Notes under the pieces: generated by a model | The model's database searches: none | Told to the model about the DNA's origin: nothing | The model's input: the letters and a program-made list of their open reading frames with translations, nothing else | Part shown: positions 10,914 through 19,048 of the stretch, one piece after another | Layout of the letters: each line of letters starts with the position of its first letter | Position numbering within the stretch: the first letter of the stretch is position 1 | Translations under genes and position numbers: made by a program | Assembly: GCA_028292405.1 (NCBI GenBank) | Contig: JAQGMJ010000013.1 | Location: forward strand, 32,237-96,236 | DNA from: Betaproteobacteria bacterium | Lineage (GTDB): Bacteria; Pseudomonadota; Gammaproteobacteria; Burkholderiales; JAEUOS01 | DNA length: 64,000 nucleotides | Direction: 5' to 3'

Positions 10914-11264
10914 ATGACCAAATCGGATCTCATTGCGAGACTCGCGGCGCGCTATCCGCAGCTCGTCGCCAAGGACGCCGACTTCGCCGTCAAGACCATT
11001 CTTGACGCGATGGGCGAGTCTTTGGCGCGCGGGCAGCGCATCGAAATTCGCGGCTTCGGCAGCTTCGGCCTGAACTACCGGCCGCCGCGGGTGGGCCGTA
11101 ACCCGAAGTCGGGCGAGAAGGTGCACGTGCCGGAAAAGCATGTGCCGCACTTCAAGGCCGGCAAGGAGTTGCGCGACCGCGTCGATGCAAAGCTGAACGA
11201 GGAAGAGAATGCCAAGGCGGCTTCGACCACCCGTGGTCCGGTGGTTGCGGCGGCGGGCGGTTGA
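10914..11264 (+). CDS. ihfB: Integration host factor subunit beta
   Basis: HU/IHF-family nucleoid protein that pairs with IhfA and bends DNA sharply at specific sites, helping sigma-54 activators, recombination and replication. [11 protein letters not shown] and the DNA-arm signature [22 protein letters not shown] identify it. The core ends near residue 95. A further ~20 residues (Glu/Asn then Ala/Thr/Gly-rich) extend beyond the usual 94-100 residue length. A strong terminator follows 30 bp after the stop, closing the rpsA-ihfB unit. Confidence 0.96.
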   Translation: MTKSDLIARLAARYPQLVAKDADFAVKTILDAMGESLARGQRIEIRGFGSFGLNYRPPRVGRNPKSGEKVHVPEKHVPHFKAGKELRDRVDAKLNEEENAKAASTTRGPVVAAAGG

Positions 11265-11293
11265 GCGCAGGCGCGGAAAGCATAGGCAAGATG

Positions 11294-11323
11294 AAAAAGC
11301 GGCACGCAAGTGCCGCTTTTTTT
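11294..11323 (+). terminator. Rho-independent terminator after ihfB
   Basis: The stem AGCGGCAC / GTGCCGCT with a GCAA tetraloop is extended by an A-run on the left and a seven-base T-run on the right. It ends the aro/rpsA/ihfB transcription unit. The A-run also makes a weaker terminator possible on the other strand. Confidence 0.92.
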
Positions 11324-11469
11324 ATGAAGGCGTGGCCGTCGGCGTGGATAGCCGGGCGCAACCCGCCGCTCGGCCCGCAGCAGGGACTTTGCGGCGATAA
11401 TGCGGGCTGGCGCGACAGCGGTCTGGGGCGTGCCGAAATTCGAGAAATCACTCCGGCCTGGAGGCGAGG

Positions 11470-11787
11470 ATGCGGTACATAGCCTGGATTCTGCGGGTGT
11501 TACTGTTTCTGGTGCTGTTTTTGTTTGCCCTGAAAAATTACGAGGTGGTACCGCTCAAGTTTTATTTCGACTTCGAGTGGCGCGCGCCCCTGGTGTTGCT
11601 GTTGCTGATTTTTTTCGCCGGCGGCATGGCGCTGGGCGTGCTGGCCTGCCTGCCGCGCCTGTTCCGCCAGCGGCGCGAGCTTTCCGCGGCCCTGGCGGCG
11701 GCGAAAAAGCGTCCCGTGGTGCCGGTGCTGCCGCAGGCGCCGGCCGACGCGGTGGCGCTGCCCGAAAGCGTCGCCTCGGGCATTTGA
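11470..11787 (+). CDS. lapA: Lipopolysaccharide assembly protein A domain protein (LapA)
   Basis: Small inner-membrane protein (105 aa, formerly DUF1049) with two hydrophobic segments (about residues 4-22 and 42-62) and a basic cytoplasmic tail. In enterobacteria LapA works with LapB to set LPS synthesis by guiding FtsH-dependent LpxC turnover. FALKNYEVVPLKFYF between the membrane segments is typical of the family. GAGGCGAGG just before the ATG gives a good ribosome site. lapB follows 28 bp later, supporting the assignment. Confidence 0.9.
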   Translation: MRYIAWILRVLLFLVLFLFALKNYEVVPLKFYFDFEWRAPLVLLLLIFFAGGMALGVLACLPRLFRQRRELSAALAAAKKRPVVPVLPQAPADAVALPESVASGI

Positions 11788-11815
11788 GCGGGATAGGAAC
11801 GGAGAACTGACGCGG

Positions 11816-12991
11816 ATGGAAATCGAACTCTGGTGGCTGCTGGCATTGCCGCTGTTTTTCGGCCTCGGCTGGGCCGCGGCGCGGGTCGACATCCGCCATC
11901 TGGTCAGCGAATCCAGGGCGCTGCCGCGCTCCTATTTCAAGGGCCTGAATTTCCTGCTCAACGAGCAGCCGGACAAGGCGATCGATGCCTTTATCGAGGT
12001 CGTCAGCGTCGACCCGGAAACCATCGAGCTGCATTTCGCGCTGGGCAACCTGTTTCGCCGCCGCGGCGAGATCGAGCGCGCCATCCGCATGCACACCAGC
12101 CTGGTTAGCCGTAGCGACCTGAACGAAGAGCAGCGCCTGCATGCCCTGTACGAATTGGGCCAGGACTACCTCAAGTCCGGCCTGCTGGACCGTGCCGAAG
12201 ACGCGCTGACCAAGCTGGCCGGCACCAGCTACGGGGGCCGCGCGGAAGTGTTTTTGCTGGAAATCTTCCAGCTGGAAAAGGACTGGGACAAGGCGGTGGC
12301 CGTGGCCACCCGGATCGAGGCCGAGACCGGCATTTCCAGGCAAAAGGAGATCGCCCAGTTTCATTGCGAACACGCGGTCAGCCTGATGGCGCAGTCCAAA
12401 CCGGAAGAAGCGCGCGCCCAGGCCGAGGCGGCGCTCAAGGCCAACCGTAAGGCGGTGCGCGCGCAAATGATCCTGGGCGACATCGCCGCCCAGGCTGGCC
12501 GCCATGAAGAGGCGATCGAAGCCTGGCAAAAGGTCGAGTCGCAAGACCCGATGTATCTTTCCCTGGTGGCGGCCAAGCTGATCGAGAGCTACACCAAGGT
12601 CGGGCGCCAGAAGGAGTGCCTGACCCTGCTGCGCGGCTACCTGGAGCGCTACCCGTCGCTGGACCTGCTCGACGTCGCCTTCCAGCTCTGCCTGGAGCTC
12701 GAAGGCATGGACGCCGCCTACAAGCTGGTACGCGATGAACTGAAACGCAGCCCGACTTTGCTCGGCCTGGACCGGCTGCTGGAGGCGCGGGTGATGATGG
12801 AGCCGCCTGAGCGCCAGGCCGACCTGCAACTGGTGAAAAACCTGATCCATCGCCACACCCACCGGGTGGCCCGCTATGCGTGCGAAAATTGCGGTTTCAA
12901 GGCGCGCCAGTTCTTTTGGCGCTGCCCGGGCTGCGGCGGCTGGGAAACCTATCCGCCGCGGCGCGCGGAGGAATTTGACCTGAGCCCGTGA
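11816..12991 (+). CDS. lapB: Lipopolysaccharide assembly protein B (LapB/YciM)
   Basis: Membrane-anchored TPR protein that controls LpxC stability and coordinates LPS assembly. A single N-terminal helix (about residues 5-22) anchors it. Successive TPR units fill residues ~40-330 (for example KAIDAFIEVVSVDPETIELHFALGN). A C-terminal rubredoxin-like zinc knuckle has four cysteines at 356, 359, 370 and 373 (CENC...CPGC). The 391-residue length matches the family. It is placed directly behind lapA and upstream of heptose and UDP-glucuronate genes. Confidence 0.95.
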   Translation: MEIELWWLLALPLFFGLGWAAARVDIRHLVSESRALPRSYFKGLNFLLNEQPDKAIDAFIEVVSVDPETIELHFALGNLFRRRGEIERAIRMHTSLVSRSDLNEEQRLHALYELGQDYLKSGLLDRAEDALTKLAGTSYGGRAEVFLLEIFQLEKDWDKAVAVATRIEAETGISRQKEIAQFHCEHAVSLMAQSKPEEARAQAEAALKANRKAVRAQMILGDIAAQAGRHEEAIEAWQKVESQDPMYLSLVAAKLIESYTKVGRQKECLTLLRGYLERYPSLDLLDVAFQLCLELEGMDAAYKLVRDELKRSPTLLGLDRLLEARVMMEPPERQADLQLVKNLIHRHTHRVARYACENCGFKARQFFWRCPGCGGWETYPPRRAEEFDLSP

Positions 12992-13106
12992 CGCTCGATG
13001 CGCCGTTCGGGCCAGGTGCGGCGGCAGGCGATTCGACGCTTTTTCATAATGACGTGTTGCTGCTGCGCTAGCGTCGCAAGCTTTTAACTTTCTGGATAAA
13101 TCAGTC

Positions 13107-14453
13107 GTGAAAATCACCATGATCGGCACCGGGTACGTGGGTCTAGTCACCGGGGCATGTTTTGCGGAAGTCGGCAACGAAGTGCTCTGCCTGGACCTGG
13201 ATGCGAACAAGATTCGCATCCTCAACGAGGGCGGCATCCCGATTTTCGAGCCGGGCTTAAAGGAAATGGTGGAGCGCAACCGCGCCGCGGGGCGCATCCG
13301 CTTCACCACCGACATCGAGCAGGCGGTGGCGCATGGCGACATCCAGTTCATCGCCGTCGGTACCCCGCCGGATGAGGATGGCTCGGCCGATCTGAAGTAC
13401 GTCACCGCGGCGGCACGCAACGTTGGCAAGTACATGACCGGGCACAAGGTGGTGGTCGACAAGTCCACAGTGCCGGTGGGCACGGCCGACAAGGTGCGCG
13501 CGGCGATTACCGAAGAGCTTTCCAAGCGCGGCGCGAAAATCGACTTCGCCGTGGTCTCCAACCCGGAGTTCCTGAAGGAAGGTGCGGCGGTGGACGACTT
13601 CATGAAGCCGGACCGCGTGGTGGTGGGCGTCGACAGCGACCGCGCGCGCGAAATGATGCGCGCCCTCTACGCGCCGTTCCAGCGCAACCACGAACGGATG
13701 ATTTTCATGGACATCCGCTCTGCTGAACTGACCAAGTACGCCGCCAACGCCATGCTGGCCACGCGCATCTCCTTCATGAACGAAATCGCCAACCTGGCCG
13801 AAAAGCTGGGGGCGGACGTCGAACTGGTGCGCCAGGGCATCGGCTCGGACCCGCGTATTGGTTACCACTTTCTCTATGCCGGTTGCGGCTACGGCGGCTC
13901 CTGCTTCCCGAAGGACGTGCAGGCGCTGCTGCAGACGGCGAACGAAACCGGATTGGGCTCGAAGATTCTCGATGCTGTGGAAGCCGCCAATGCCGCGCAA
14001 AAGAAAGTCGTCGGCGACAAGATCGTCAAGCATTTCGGCGCCGACCTGAAGGGCCGCCACTTCGCCGTCTGGGGGCTGGCCTTCAAGCCGAATACCGACG
14101 ACATGCGCGAAGCGCCCTCGCTGGAATTGATCCGCGAGCTGGCCGGGCGCGGCGCCACCATCACTGCCTACGACCCGGTCGCCATGCACGAGGCGGGACG
14201 CATGCTGCAGGATGTGCCCGGCGTCAAGTTCGCCGACAGCCCGATGGCCGCCCTCGACGGCGCCGACGCCCTGGCGATCGTCACCGAGTGGAAGGAATTC
14301 CGCAGCCCGGACTTTGCCGCCATCAAGGCCAAGCTCAAGCAGGCGACGATTTTCGACGGCCGCAATCTCTACGACCCGCGCATGGTGCGCGACCTCGGCT
14401 TCGCCTACTTCCCGATCGGCCGCCCGGACCTGCGCCAGAAGGCGACCGCATGA
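13107..14453 (+). CDS. ugd: UDP-glucose 6-dehydrogenase
   Basis: Twice oxidises UDP-glucose to UDP-glucuronate with NAD, supplying precursors for capsule, exopolysaccharide or LPS sugars. The N-terminal Rossmann motif is [11 protein letters not shown] and the catalytic Cys266 lies in [28 protein letters not shown] marks the C-terminal UDP-binding domain. The 448-residue length is typical of the bacterial type. The start is GTG at 13107, set by the Rossmann strand. The stop overlaps the next gene's ATG (ATGA), coupling it to the heptose kinase. The 115-bp upstream spacer holds no clear promoter that I can defend. Confidence 0.96.
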   Translation: MKITMIGTGYVGLVTGACFAEVGNEVLCLDLDANKIRILNEGGIPIFEPGLKEMVERNRAAGRIRFTTDIEQAVAHGDIQFIAVGTPPDEDGSADLKYVTAAARNVGKYMTGHKVVVDKSTVPVGTADKVRAAITEELSKRGAKIDFAVVSNPEFLKEGAAVDDFMKPDRVVVGVDSDRAREMMRALYAPFQRNHERMIFMDIRSAELTKYAANAMLATRISFMNEIANLAEKLGADVELVRQGIGSDPRIGYHFLYAGCGYGGSCFPKDVQALLQTANETGLGSKILDAVEAANAAQKKVVGDKIVKHFGADLKGRHFAVWGLAFKPNTDDMREAPSLELIRELAGRGATITAYDPVAMHEAGRMLQDVPGVKFADSPMAALDGADALAIVTEWKEFRSPDFAAIKAKLKQATIFDGRNLYDPRMVRDLGFAYFPIGRPDLRQKATA

Positions 14454-15400
14454 GCCAGGCAGCCTCCTTGCAGACCTATCGCGAGGCGGCCGGCCGTGGC
14501 CGCGTGCTGGTGGTGGGCGACGTGATGCTCGACCGCTACTGGTTCGGCGATGTGCATCGCATCTCGCCGGAAGCGCCGGTGCCGATAGTCAAGGTCGAAA
14601 GAAGCGAGGAGCGCCTGGGCGGCGCCGCCAACGTGGCGCGCAATGCCGCCGCGCTGCGCGCCAATACCACGCTGCTTTCGGTGGTCGGTGACGACGAGCC
14701 TGGCGTGACCTTGAAGCGCATGCTGGAAGAGGCGAACATCCGCGCCGTGCTGCATGTGGACAAGCAGTTCAAGACCACCGTCAAGCTGCGCGTGATCGGA
14801 CGCCAGCAGCAACTGCTGCGCATCGACTTTGAGGAGTGGCCCAGCCACGAGGTGCTGCACGGCAAGCTCGCCGATTTCAAGGGCTACCTCGACGCCACCG
14901 ACGTGGTGATCCTCTCCGATTACGGCAAGGGCGGCCTGACGCATATCGCGGAGATGATCGCGGCGGCGCGTGCCGCCGGCAAGATTGTGCTGGTCGATCC
15001 CAAAGGGGAAGAATACGAGCGCTATGCAGGCGCGACCGTGCTCACGCCCAATCGCAGCGAACTCAAGCAGGTGATCGGCGCCTGGAAGTCGGAAGCGGAC
15101 CTGGCCGAGCGCACCGAGGCCCTGCGCAAGAAACTCAAGCTCGAAGCCCTGCTGCTGACCCGCTCCGAAGAAGGCATGACGCTGTTCACCGCCGCCGGCA
15201 CACTCAACATTCCGGCGCAGGCGCGCGAGGTCTACGACGTTTCCGGCGCCGGCGACACCGTGATCGCCACCCTGGGCGCGCTGCTGGGCGGCGGCATCCC
15301 GCTGGACGAGGCGGTTAAAATGGCCAATCGCGCCGGCGGAATCGTCGTCGGCAAACTGGGCACCGCGGTGGTGTCGCCGGACGAGCTGTTTACCGAATGA
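14450..15400 (+). CDS. rfaE1: D-glycero-beta-D-manno-heptose-7-phosphate kinase
   Basis: PfkB-family kinase making heptose 1,7-bisphosphate for ADP-heptose, the inner-core LPS precursor. [11 protein letters not shown] near residue 22, [10 protein letters not shown], and the C-terminal [13 protein letters not shown] anion-hole signature identify it. It is 316 residues long and contains only the kinase half of E. coli HldE. The adenylyltransferase half (RfaE2) is not fused and is not in the window. The ATG at 14450 overlaps the ugd stop; the longer ORF-track start lies inside ugd. hldD follows 18 bp later. Confidence 0.94.
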   Translation: MSQAASLQTYREAAGRGRVLVVGDVMLDRYWFGDVHRISPEAPVPIVKVERSEERLGGAANVARNAAALRANTTLLSVVGDDEPGVTLKRMLEEANIRAVLHVDKQFKTTVKLRVIGRQQQLLRIDFEEWPSHEVLHGKLADFKGYLDATDVVILSDYGKGGLTHIAEMIAAARAAGKIVLVDPKGEEYERYAGATVLTPNRSELKQVIGAWKSEADLAERTEALRKKLKLEALLLTRSEEGMTLFTAAGTLNIPAQAREVYDVSGAGDTVIATLGALLGGGIPLDEAVKMANRAGGIVVGKLGTAVVSPDELFTE

Positions 15401-15418
15401 TTCACTGAAGCCCCAAGC

Positions 15419-16417
15419 ATGAGCTACTACATTGTCACTGGCGCGGCCGGCTTCATCGGCGCCAATCTGGTCAAGGGCCTGAACGACCGCGGCATCACCG
15501 ACATCATCGCGGTGGACAACCTGACGTGTGCGGACAAGTTTCCCAATCTCGTTGACTGCGAGATCGCCGATTACTTCGACAAGAACGAATTCCTCGATCT
15601 GCTCCAGGACGGACATTTCGACGGCGGCGTCGAGGCCCTGTTGCACCAGGGCGCCTGCTCCGACACCATGGAAACCGACGGCCGCTACATGATGGAGAAC
15701 AACTACCGTTACTCCATCGCCATGCTGGATTTCTGCCAGGAAGAGGAAGTACCACTGATCTACGCTTCCTCCGCTGCGGTCTATGGCGCTTCGCCCACGT
15801 TCAAGGAAGAGCGCGGCTTCGAGAAGCCGCTCAACGTCTACGGCTATTCCAAATTCCTGTTCGACCAGGTGGTGCGCCGGCGCATGGATGACGCCAGTGC
15901 GCAGATCGCCGGCTTTCGCTACTTCAACGTCTACGGCTCGCGCGAAGCCCACAAGGGACGCATGGCCTCGGTGGCCTTTCACAACTTCAACCAGTTTCGC
16001 GCCGAGGGCAAAGTAAAACTGTTCGAAGGCTATGGCGGCTACGCCGCCGGGCAGCAGTCGCGCGACTTCGTTTCGGTCGAGGACGTGGTGGCCGTGAACC
16101 TTTATTTCCTGGAAAACCCCGACCGCTCCGGCATTTTCAACCTTGGCACCGGCCGTGCCCAGCCCTTCAACGACGTCGCGCGCGCAGTGGTCAATGCCTG
16201 CCGCCAGGCCGAAGGCAAGGGTGCCTTGAGCCTGGAAGAGTGCATCGCGCAGGGCCTGCTCGAATACATTCCATTCCCCGAGGCGCTCAAGGGAAAATAC
16301 CAGAGCTATACCCAGGCTGACGTCGGCTTGTTGCGCGAGGCTGGTTACGACGTGCCTTTCCTGACGGTCGAGCAGGGCGTCGGGCGTTACGTGCAGAGCC
16401 TGCTGCGGTCGGCTTGA
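15419..16417 (+). CDS. hldD: ADP-L-glycero-D-manno-heptose 6-epimerase
   Basis: Short-chain/extended SDR epimerase that inverts C6 of ADP-D,D-heptose to ADP-L,D-heptose, the donor for LPS inner-core heptosyltransferases. It has the N-terminal [15 protein letters not shown] motif, the family [14 protein letters not shown] segment, and the YxxxK pair in [11 protein letters not shown]. The 332-residue length is normal. It forms an operon with ugd and rfaE1, and the heptose product is consumed by GT9 glycosyltransferases of the kind encoded at 33.7-40.2 kb. Confidence 0.96.
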   Translation: MSYYIVTGAAGFIGANLVKGLNDRGITDIIAVDNLTCADKFPNLVDCEIADYFDKNEFLDLLQDGHFDGGVEALLHQGACSDTMETDGRYMMENNYRYSIAMLDFCQEEEVPLIYASSAAVYGASPTFKEERGFEKPLNVYGYSKFLFDQVVRRRMDDASAQIAGFRYFNVYGSREAHKGRMASVAFHNFNQFRAEGKVKLFEGYGGYAAGQQSRDFVSVEDVVAVNLYFLENPDRSGIFNLGTGRAQPFNDVARAVVNACRQAEGKGALSLEECIAQGLLEYIPFPEALKGKYQSYTQADVGLLREAGYDVPFLTVEQGVGRYVQSLLRSA

Positions 16418-16533
16418 CCGCTCCAGTCAACGCAGCGGGTGTTATGGCGTTATAGCAAGTACCGCCGTGCGGTAGTCGTCGCGTGTCGGATCAAACCAGG
16501 CAAGTTGCCGCGTAAACTCAAAGGGGAAGAGAA

Positions 16534-16959
16534 ATGCATAAACTGATACTCGCCTTCATCGGCTTTTTCATGGCCATGGGCATGGCCTTCGCCGCCGTCG
16601 ACCTGAACACCGCCGACCAGGCGGCGCTGGATGGCCTCAAGGGCATCGGCCCGGTCAAGGCCAAGGCGATTGCCGACGAGCGCGCGAAAAACGGCCCCTT
16701 CAAGAATCTCGACGACGTGCAGGCGCGCGTCAAGGGTATCGGCCCGGCCACCGTTGCCGGCTGGAAAAAAGATGGTTCGGCTGTTGTTGGTGGCGGCGGT
16801 GCTGCTGCGCCCAAGTCTGATGCAAAGGCGGATGCGAAGGCGGATAAAAAGAGCGATAAAAAGGTCGACAAAAAAGCGGACAAAAAAGCCGCCAAGGCTG
16901 ATGCAAAAGCAGATAGCAAGGCCGACGCAAAAACCGACGCCAAGAGCGAAAAGAAATAA
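16534..16959 (+). CDS. ComEA-family secreted helix-hairpin-helix protein with Lys/Ala/Asp-rich tail
   Basis: Residues 1-20 form a signal peptide ending AFA. Residues ~21-75 contain two helix-hairpin-helix motifs (LNTADQAALDGLKGIGPVKA and VKGIGPATVAGW), the ComEA DNA-binding fold used to pull DNA through the periplasm. Residues ~93-141 are a low-complexity tail of DAKADKK-like units, strongly basic-acidic and histone-H1-like in composition. AAGGGGAAGAG upstream is a good ribosome site. A terminator follows 19 bp after the stop. DNA binding in the periplasm is inferred from family; the role of the tail is unknown. Confidence 0.88.
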   Translation: MHKLILAFIGFFMAMGMAFAAVDLNTADQAALDGLKGIGPVKAKAIADERAKNGPFKNLDDVQARVKGIGPATVAGWKKDGSAVVGGGGAAAPKSDAKADAKADKKSDKKVDKKADKKAAKADAKADSKADAKTDAKSEKK

Positions 16960-16978
16960 TTCCGTCGCCGGCTTCCTG

Positions 16979-17010
16979 AACCCCCGCCGCTGGTGGGGGT
17001 TTTGTTTTTT
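16979..17010 (+). terminator. Rho-independent terminator after the comEA-like gene
   Basis: A 10-bp stem AACCCCCGCC / GGTGGGGGTT (one G-T pair) with a 3-nt loop is followed by TTTTGTTTTTT. It separates the hldD-comEA region from cysM. Confidence 0.88.
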
Positions 17011-17020
17011 GGCCCGCGGG

Positions 17021-17026
17021 TACAAT
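17021..17026 (+). promoter_or_regulatory. Possible -10 element for cysM
   Basis: TACAAT lies 30 bp before the cysM ATG and just downstream of the preceding terminator. No good -35 hexamer is present at 16-18 bp, so this is a weak call based on position and the -10 alone. Confidence 0.3.
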
Positions 17027-17056
17027 CTGTTCGATCGTAACGCGCCACTCACTCCC

Positions 17057-17959
17057 ATGTACCCTACTGTCGAAGCCGCCATCGGCAACACGCCCCTGGT
17101 GCGCCTGCAGCGCCTGCCGGGCGCCGCTAACGCGAAGCGCAACAACGTCATCCTCGGCAAGCTCGAGGGCAACAACCCCGCTGGTTCGGTGAAAGACCGG
17201 CCGGCGCTGTCGATGATCGCGCATGCCGAGGCGCGCGGCGAGATCAAGCCGGGCGACACCCTGATCGAGGCGACTTCCGGCAACACGGGTATCGCCCTGG
17301 CGATGGTGGCGGCGATGCGTGGCTACAAAATGATCCTGATCATGCCGGACAACCTGTCGCTGGAACGGCGCCAGAGCATGACGGCCTACGGCGCGCAGCT
17401 TATCCTTACCCCGGCGAAGGAGGGCGGCATGGAATACGCCCGCGACCTCGCCGAGAAAATGCAGCGCGAGGGCAAGGGGCGCATCCTCGACCAGTTCGCC
17501 AACCCGGACAATCCGCGCGCGCATTACGAAGGCACCGGGCCGGAAATCTGGCGCGATACCAAGGGCGGCATCACCCATTTCGTCTCGGCGATGGGCACCA
17601 CCGGCACCATCATGGGCGTGTCGCAATACCTGAAGGAACAAAGCGAAACTGTGCAGATCGTCGGCTGCCAGCCCAGCGAAGGCTCGCAGATTCCCGGCAT
17701 CCGCAAATGGCCGGAAGCCTATTTGCCGAAGATCTACGACAAGGCGCGGGTCGACCGCATCGACTATGTGAGCCAGGCCGACGCCGAAGAGATGTGCCGC
17801 AAGCTCGCCGCCGTCGAGGGTATCTGCTGCGGCATCTCGGCGGCGGGCGCCTGCCAGGTAGCGCTGCGCCTGGCCGAAGAAGTGGAGAACGCGACCATCG
17901 TGTTCATCGTCTGCGACCGCGGCGACCGCTATTTGTCGACCGGGATTTTCCCGGCCTGA
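17057..17959 (+). CDS. cysM: Cysteine synthase B
   Basis: PLP-dependent O-acetylserine (thiol)lyase of the CysM type, able to use sulfide or thiosulfate. The PLP lysine is Lys46 in NPAGSVKDRPA. TSGNTGIALAM is the substrate loop, and GTTGTIMGVSQYL binds the PLP phosphate. The 300-residue length fits CysM. The ATG at 17057 gives MYPTVEAAIGNTPLVRL; the ORF-track start at 16631 is an artefact of an open frame through the comEA gene and the terminator. It stands alone, facing the mltB operon convergently. Confidence 0.95.
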   Translation: MYPTVEAAIGNTPLVRLQRLPGAANAKRNNVILGKLEGNNPAGSVKDRPALSMIAHAEARGEIKPGDTLIEATSGNTGIALAMVAAMRGYKMILIMPDNLSLERRQSMTAYGAQLILTPAKEGGMEYARDLAEKMQREGKGRILDQFANPDNPRAHYEGTGPEIWRDTKGGITHFVSAMGTTGTIMGVSQYLKEQSETVQIVGCQPSEGSQIPGIRKWPEAYLPKIYDKARVDRIDYVSQADAEEMCRKLAAVEGICCGISAAGACQVALRLAEEVENATIVFIVCDRGDRYLSTGIFPA

Positions 17960-17983
17960 GCACGGGCGCCGGCAGCGGCTAGC

Positions 17984-19048
17984 TCAAATCCCGCGGGCCT
18001 GCTTGATCGCCCGCGCCAGTTCCATCACGCTCATCGCGTAAAAGCTGGAGCGGTTGTAGCGCGTGATGACGTAAAAATTCTGCAGGCCGACCCAGTACTC
18101 GGTCGGCGCATCCGGTGTCACCAGATCGACCAGGGCGCCCAAGGTGTCTTCGGGTAGATTCTGGCGAATCAGCGACTCCGAAGTGACGCCGAATTTGGGC
18201 AGTTCGGCCACCTTGACCGAAGGCAGGATGTCGCGGTCAAGCAACTCACGCCAGGCGCTGCCATCGACACGCGCCGGAAACGCGATCGGTGCGCCGGCCA
18301 CCCAGCCATGACCCTTGAGGAAGTTGGCGACGCTGCCGATGGCGTCCTCAAAACTGTTGCGCAGGTCGATCTTGCCGTCGCCATCGAAATCAACAGCCCA
18401 CTTGCGCCAGGAGGAAGGCATGAACTGCGGGATGCCGATGGCCCCCGCATAGGAACCCTTGAGGGTGAAAATGTCGATGTTTTCGTCGCGGGCGAACAGC
18501 AGGTAGTTCTCCAGCTCGTCGCGGAAAAAGTCGCCGCGCCGCGGGTAGTCGAAGGCCAGCGTGGTGAGCGCATCGATCACCCGAAAGCCGCCGGTGTTGC
18601 GTCCGTACACGGTTTCCACGCCGATGATGGCGATGATGATCTCGGCCGGCACGCCGTATTCCTTTTCCGCTCGCGCCAGCGCGCGGCCATGGCTGCGCCA
18701 CAGCGCCGCCCCGCCTTCGATGCGCACGGAATCGAGAAAGCGCGAGCGGTAGGCCTGCCAGGAGCGCACGCGCGGATTGGTCGGCGGCGCCATCAGGTCG
18801 ACGATGCCGGGGTAAAAGCGGGCGCGCGCAAAGAGGAACTTCAGCTCGGTTTCGACAAAGCCGTGCTTTTGCGCCATGTCGGCGATGAAGGCCTGCACCT
18901 CGGGGCGGGTCTGGTATTGCACCACGCTGCCGCCGGCGGGTTCCGCGGCGGGCTTGACGGTCTTTTTGCGCGCTTCGGCCCAGCCGGGCGCCGCTGCCAG
19001 GGTGAGCGCCAGCAAGAGCAGGGCTGCGCGCAGCGGGGCGAGTTTCAA
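17984..19048 (-). CDS. mltB: Lytic murein transglycosylase B
   Basis: Periplasmic enzyme that cleaves the MurNAc-GlcNAc bond with 1,6-anhydro product. A signal peptide ends near residue 25, and no lipobox cysteine is present, unlike the E. coli lipoprotein. The catalytic Glu is Glu145 in IIGVETVYGRNTGG. AIGIPQFMPSS and the Ca-binding-like DFDGDGKIDL loop are family motifs. The start is TTG at 19048, which overlaps the transglutaminase stop as TTGA, so it is the last gene of a coupled moxR-DUF58-transglutaminase-mltB operon. Length 354 aa. Confidence 0.93.
   Translation of the reverse strand: MKLAPLRAALLLLALTLAAAPGWAEARKKTVKPAAEPAGGSVVQYQTRPEVQAFIADMAQKHGFVETELKFLFARARFYPGIVDLMAPPTNPRVRSWQAYRSRFLDSVRIEGGAALWRSHGRALARAEKEYGVPAEIIIAIIGVETVYGRNTGGFRVIDALTTLAFDYPRRGDFFRDELENYLLFARDENIDIFTLKGSYAGAIGIPQFMPSSWRKWAVDFDGDGKIDLRNSFEDAIGSVANFLKGHGWVAGAPIAFPARVDGSAWRELLDRDILPSVKVAELPKFGVTSESLIRQNLPEDTLGALVDLVTPDAPTEYWVGLQNFYVITRYNRSSFYAMSVMELARAIKQARGI

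Noticed and set aside
9159-11309. 716-codon open frame antisense to rpsA and ihfB
   Set aside because: Same codon-phase effect; low-complexity Asp/His/Val-rich translation and no ribosome site.
16631-17056. N-terminal extension of the cysM frame in the ORF track
   Set aside because: It passes through the comEA-like gene in another frame and through its terminator; the CysM family starts at MYPTVEAAIGNTP.
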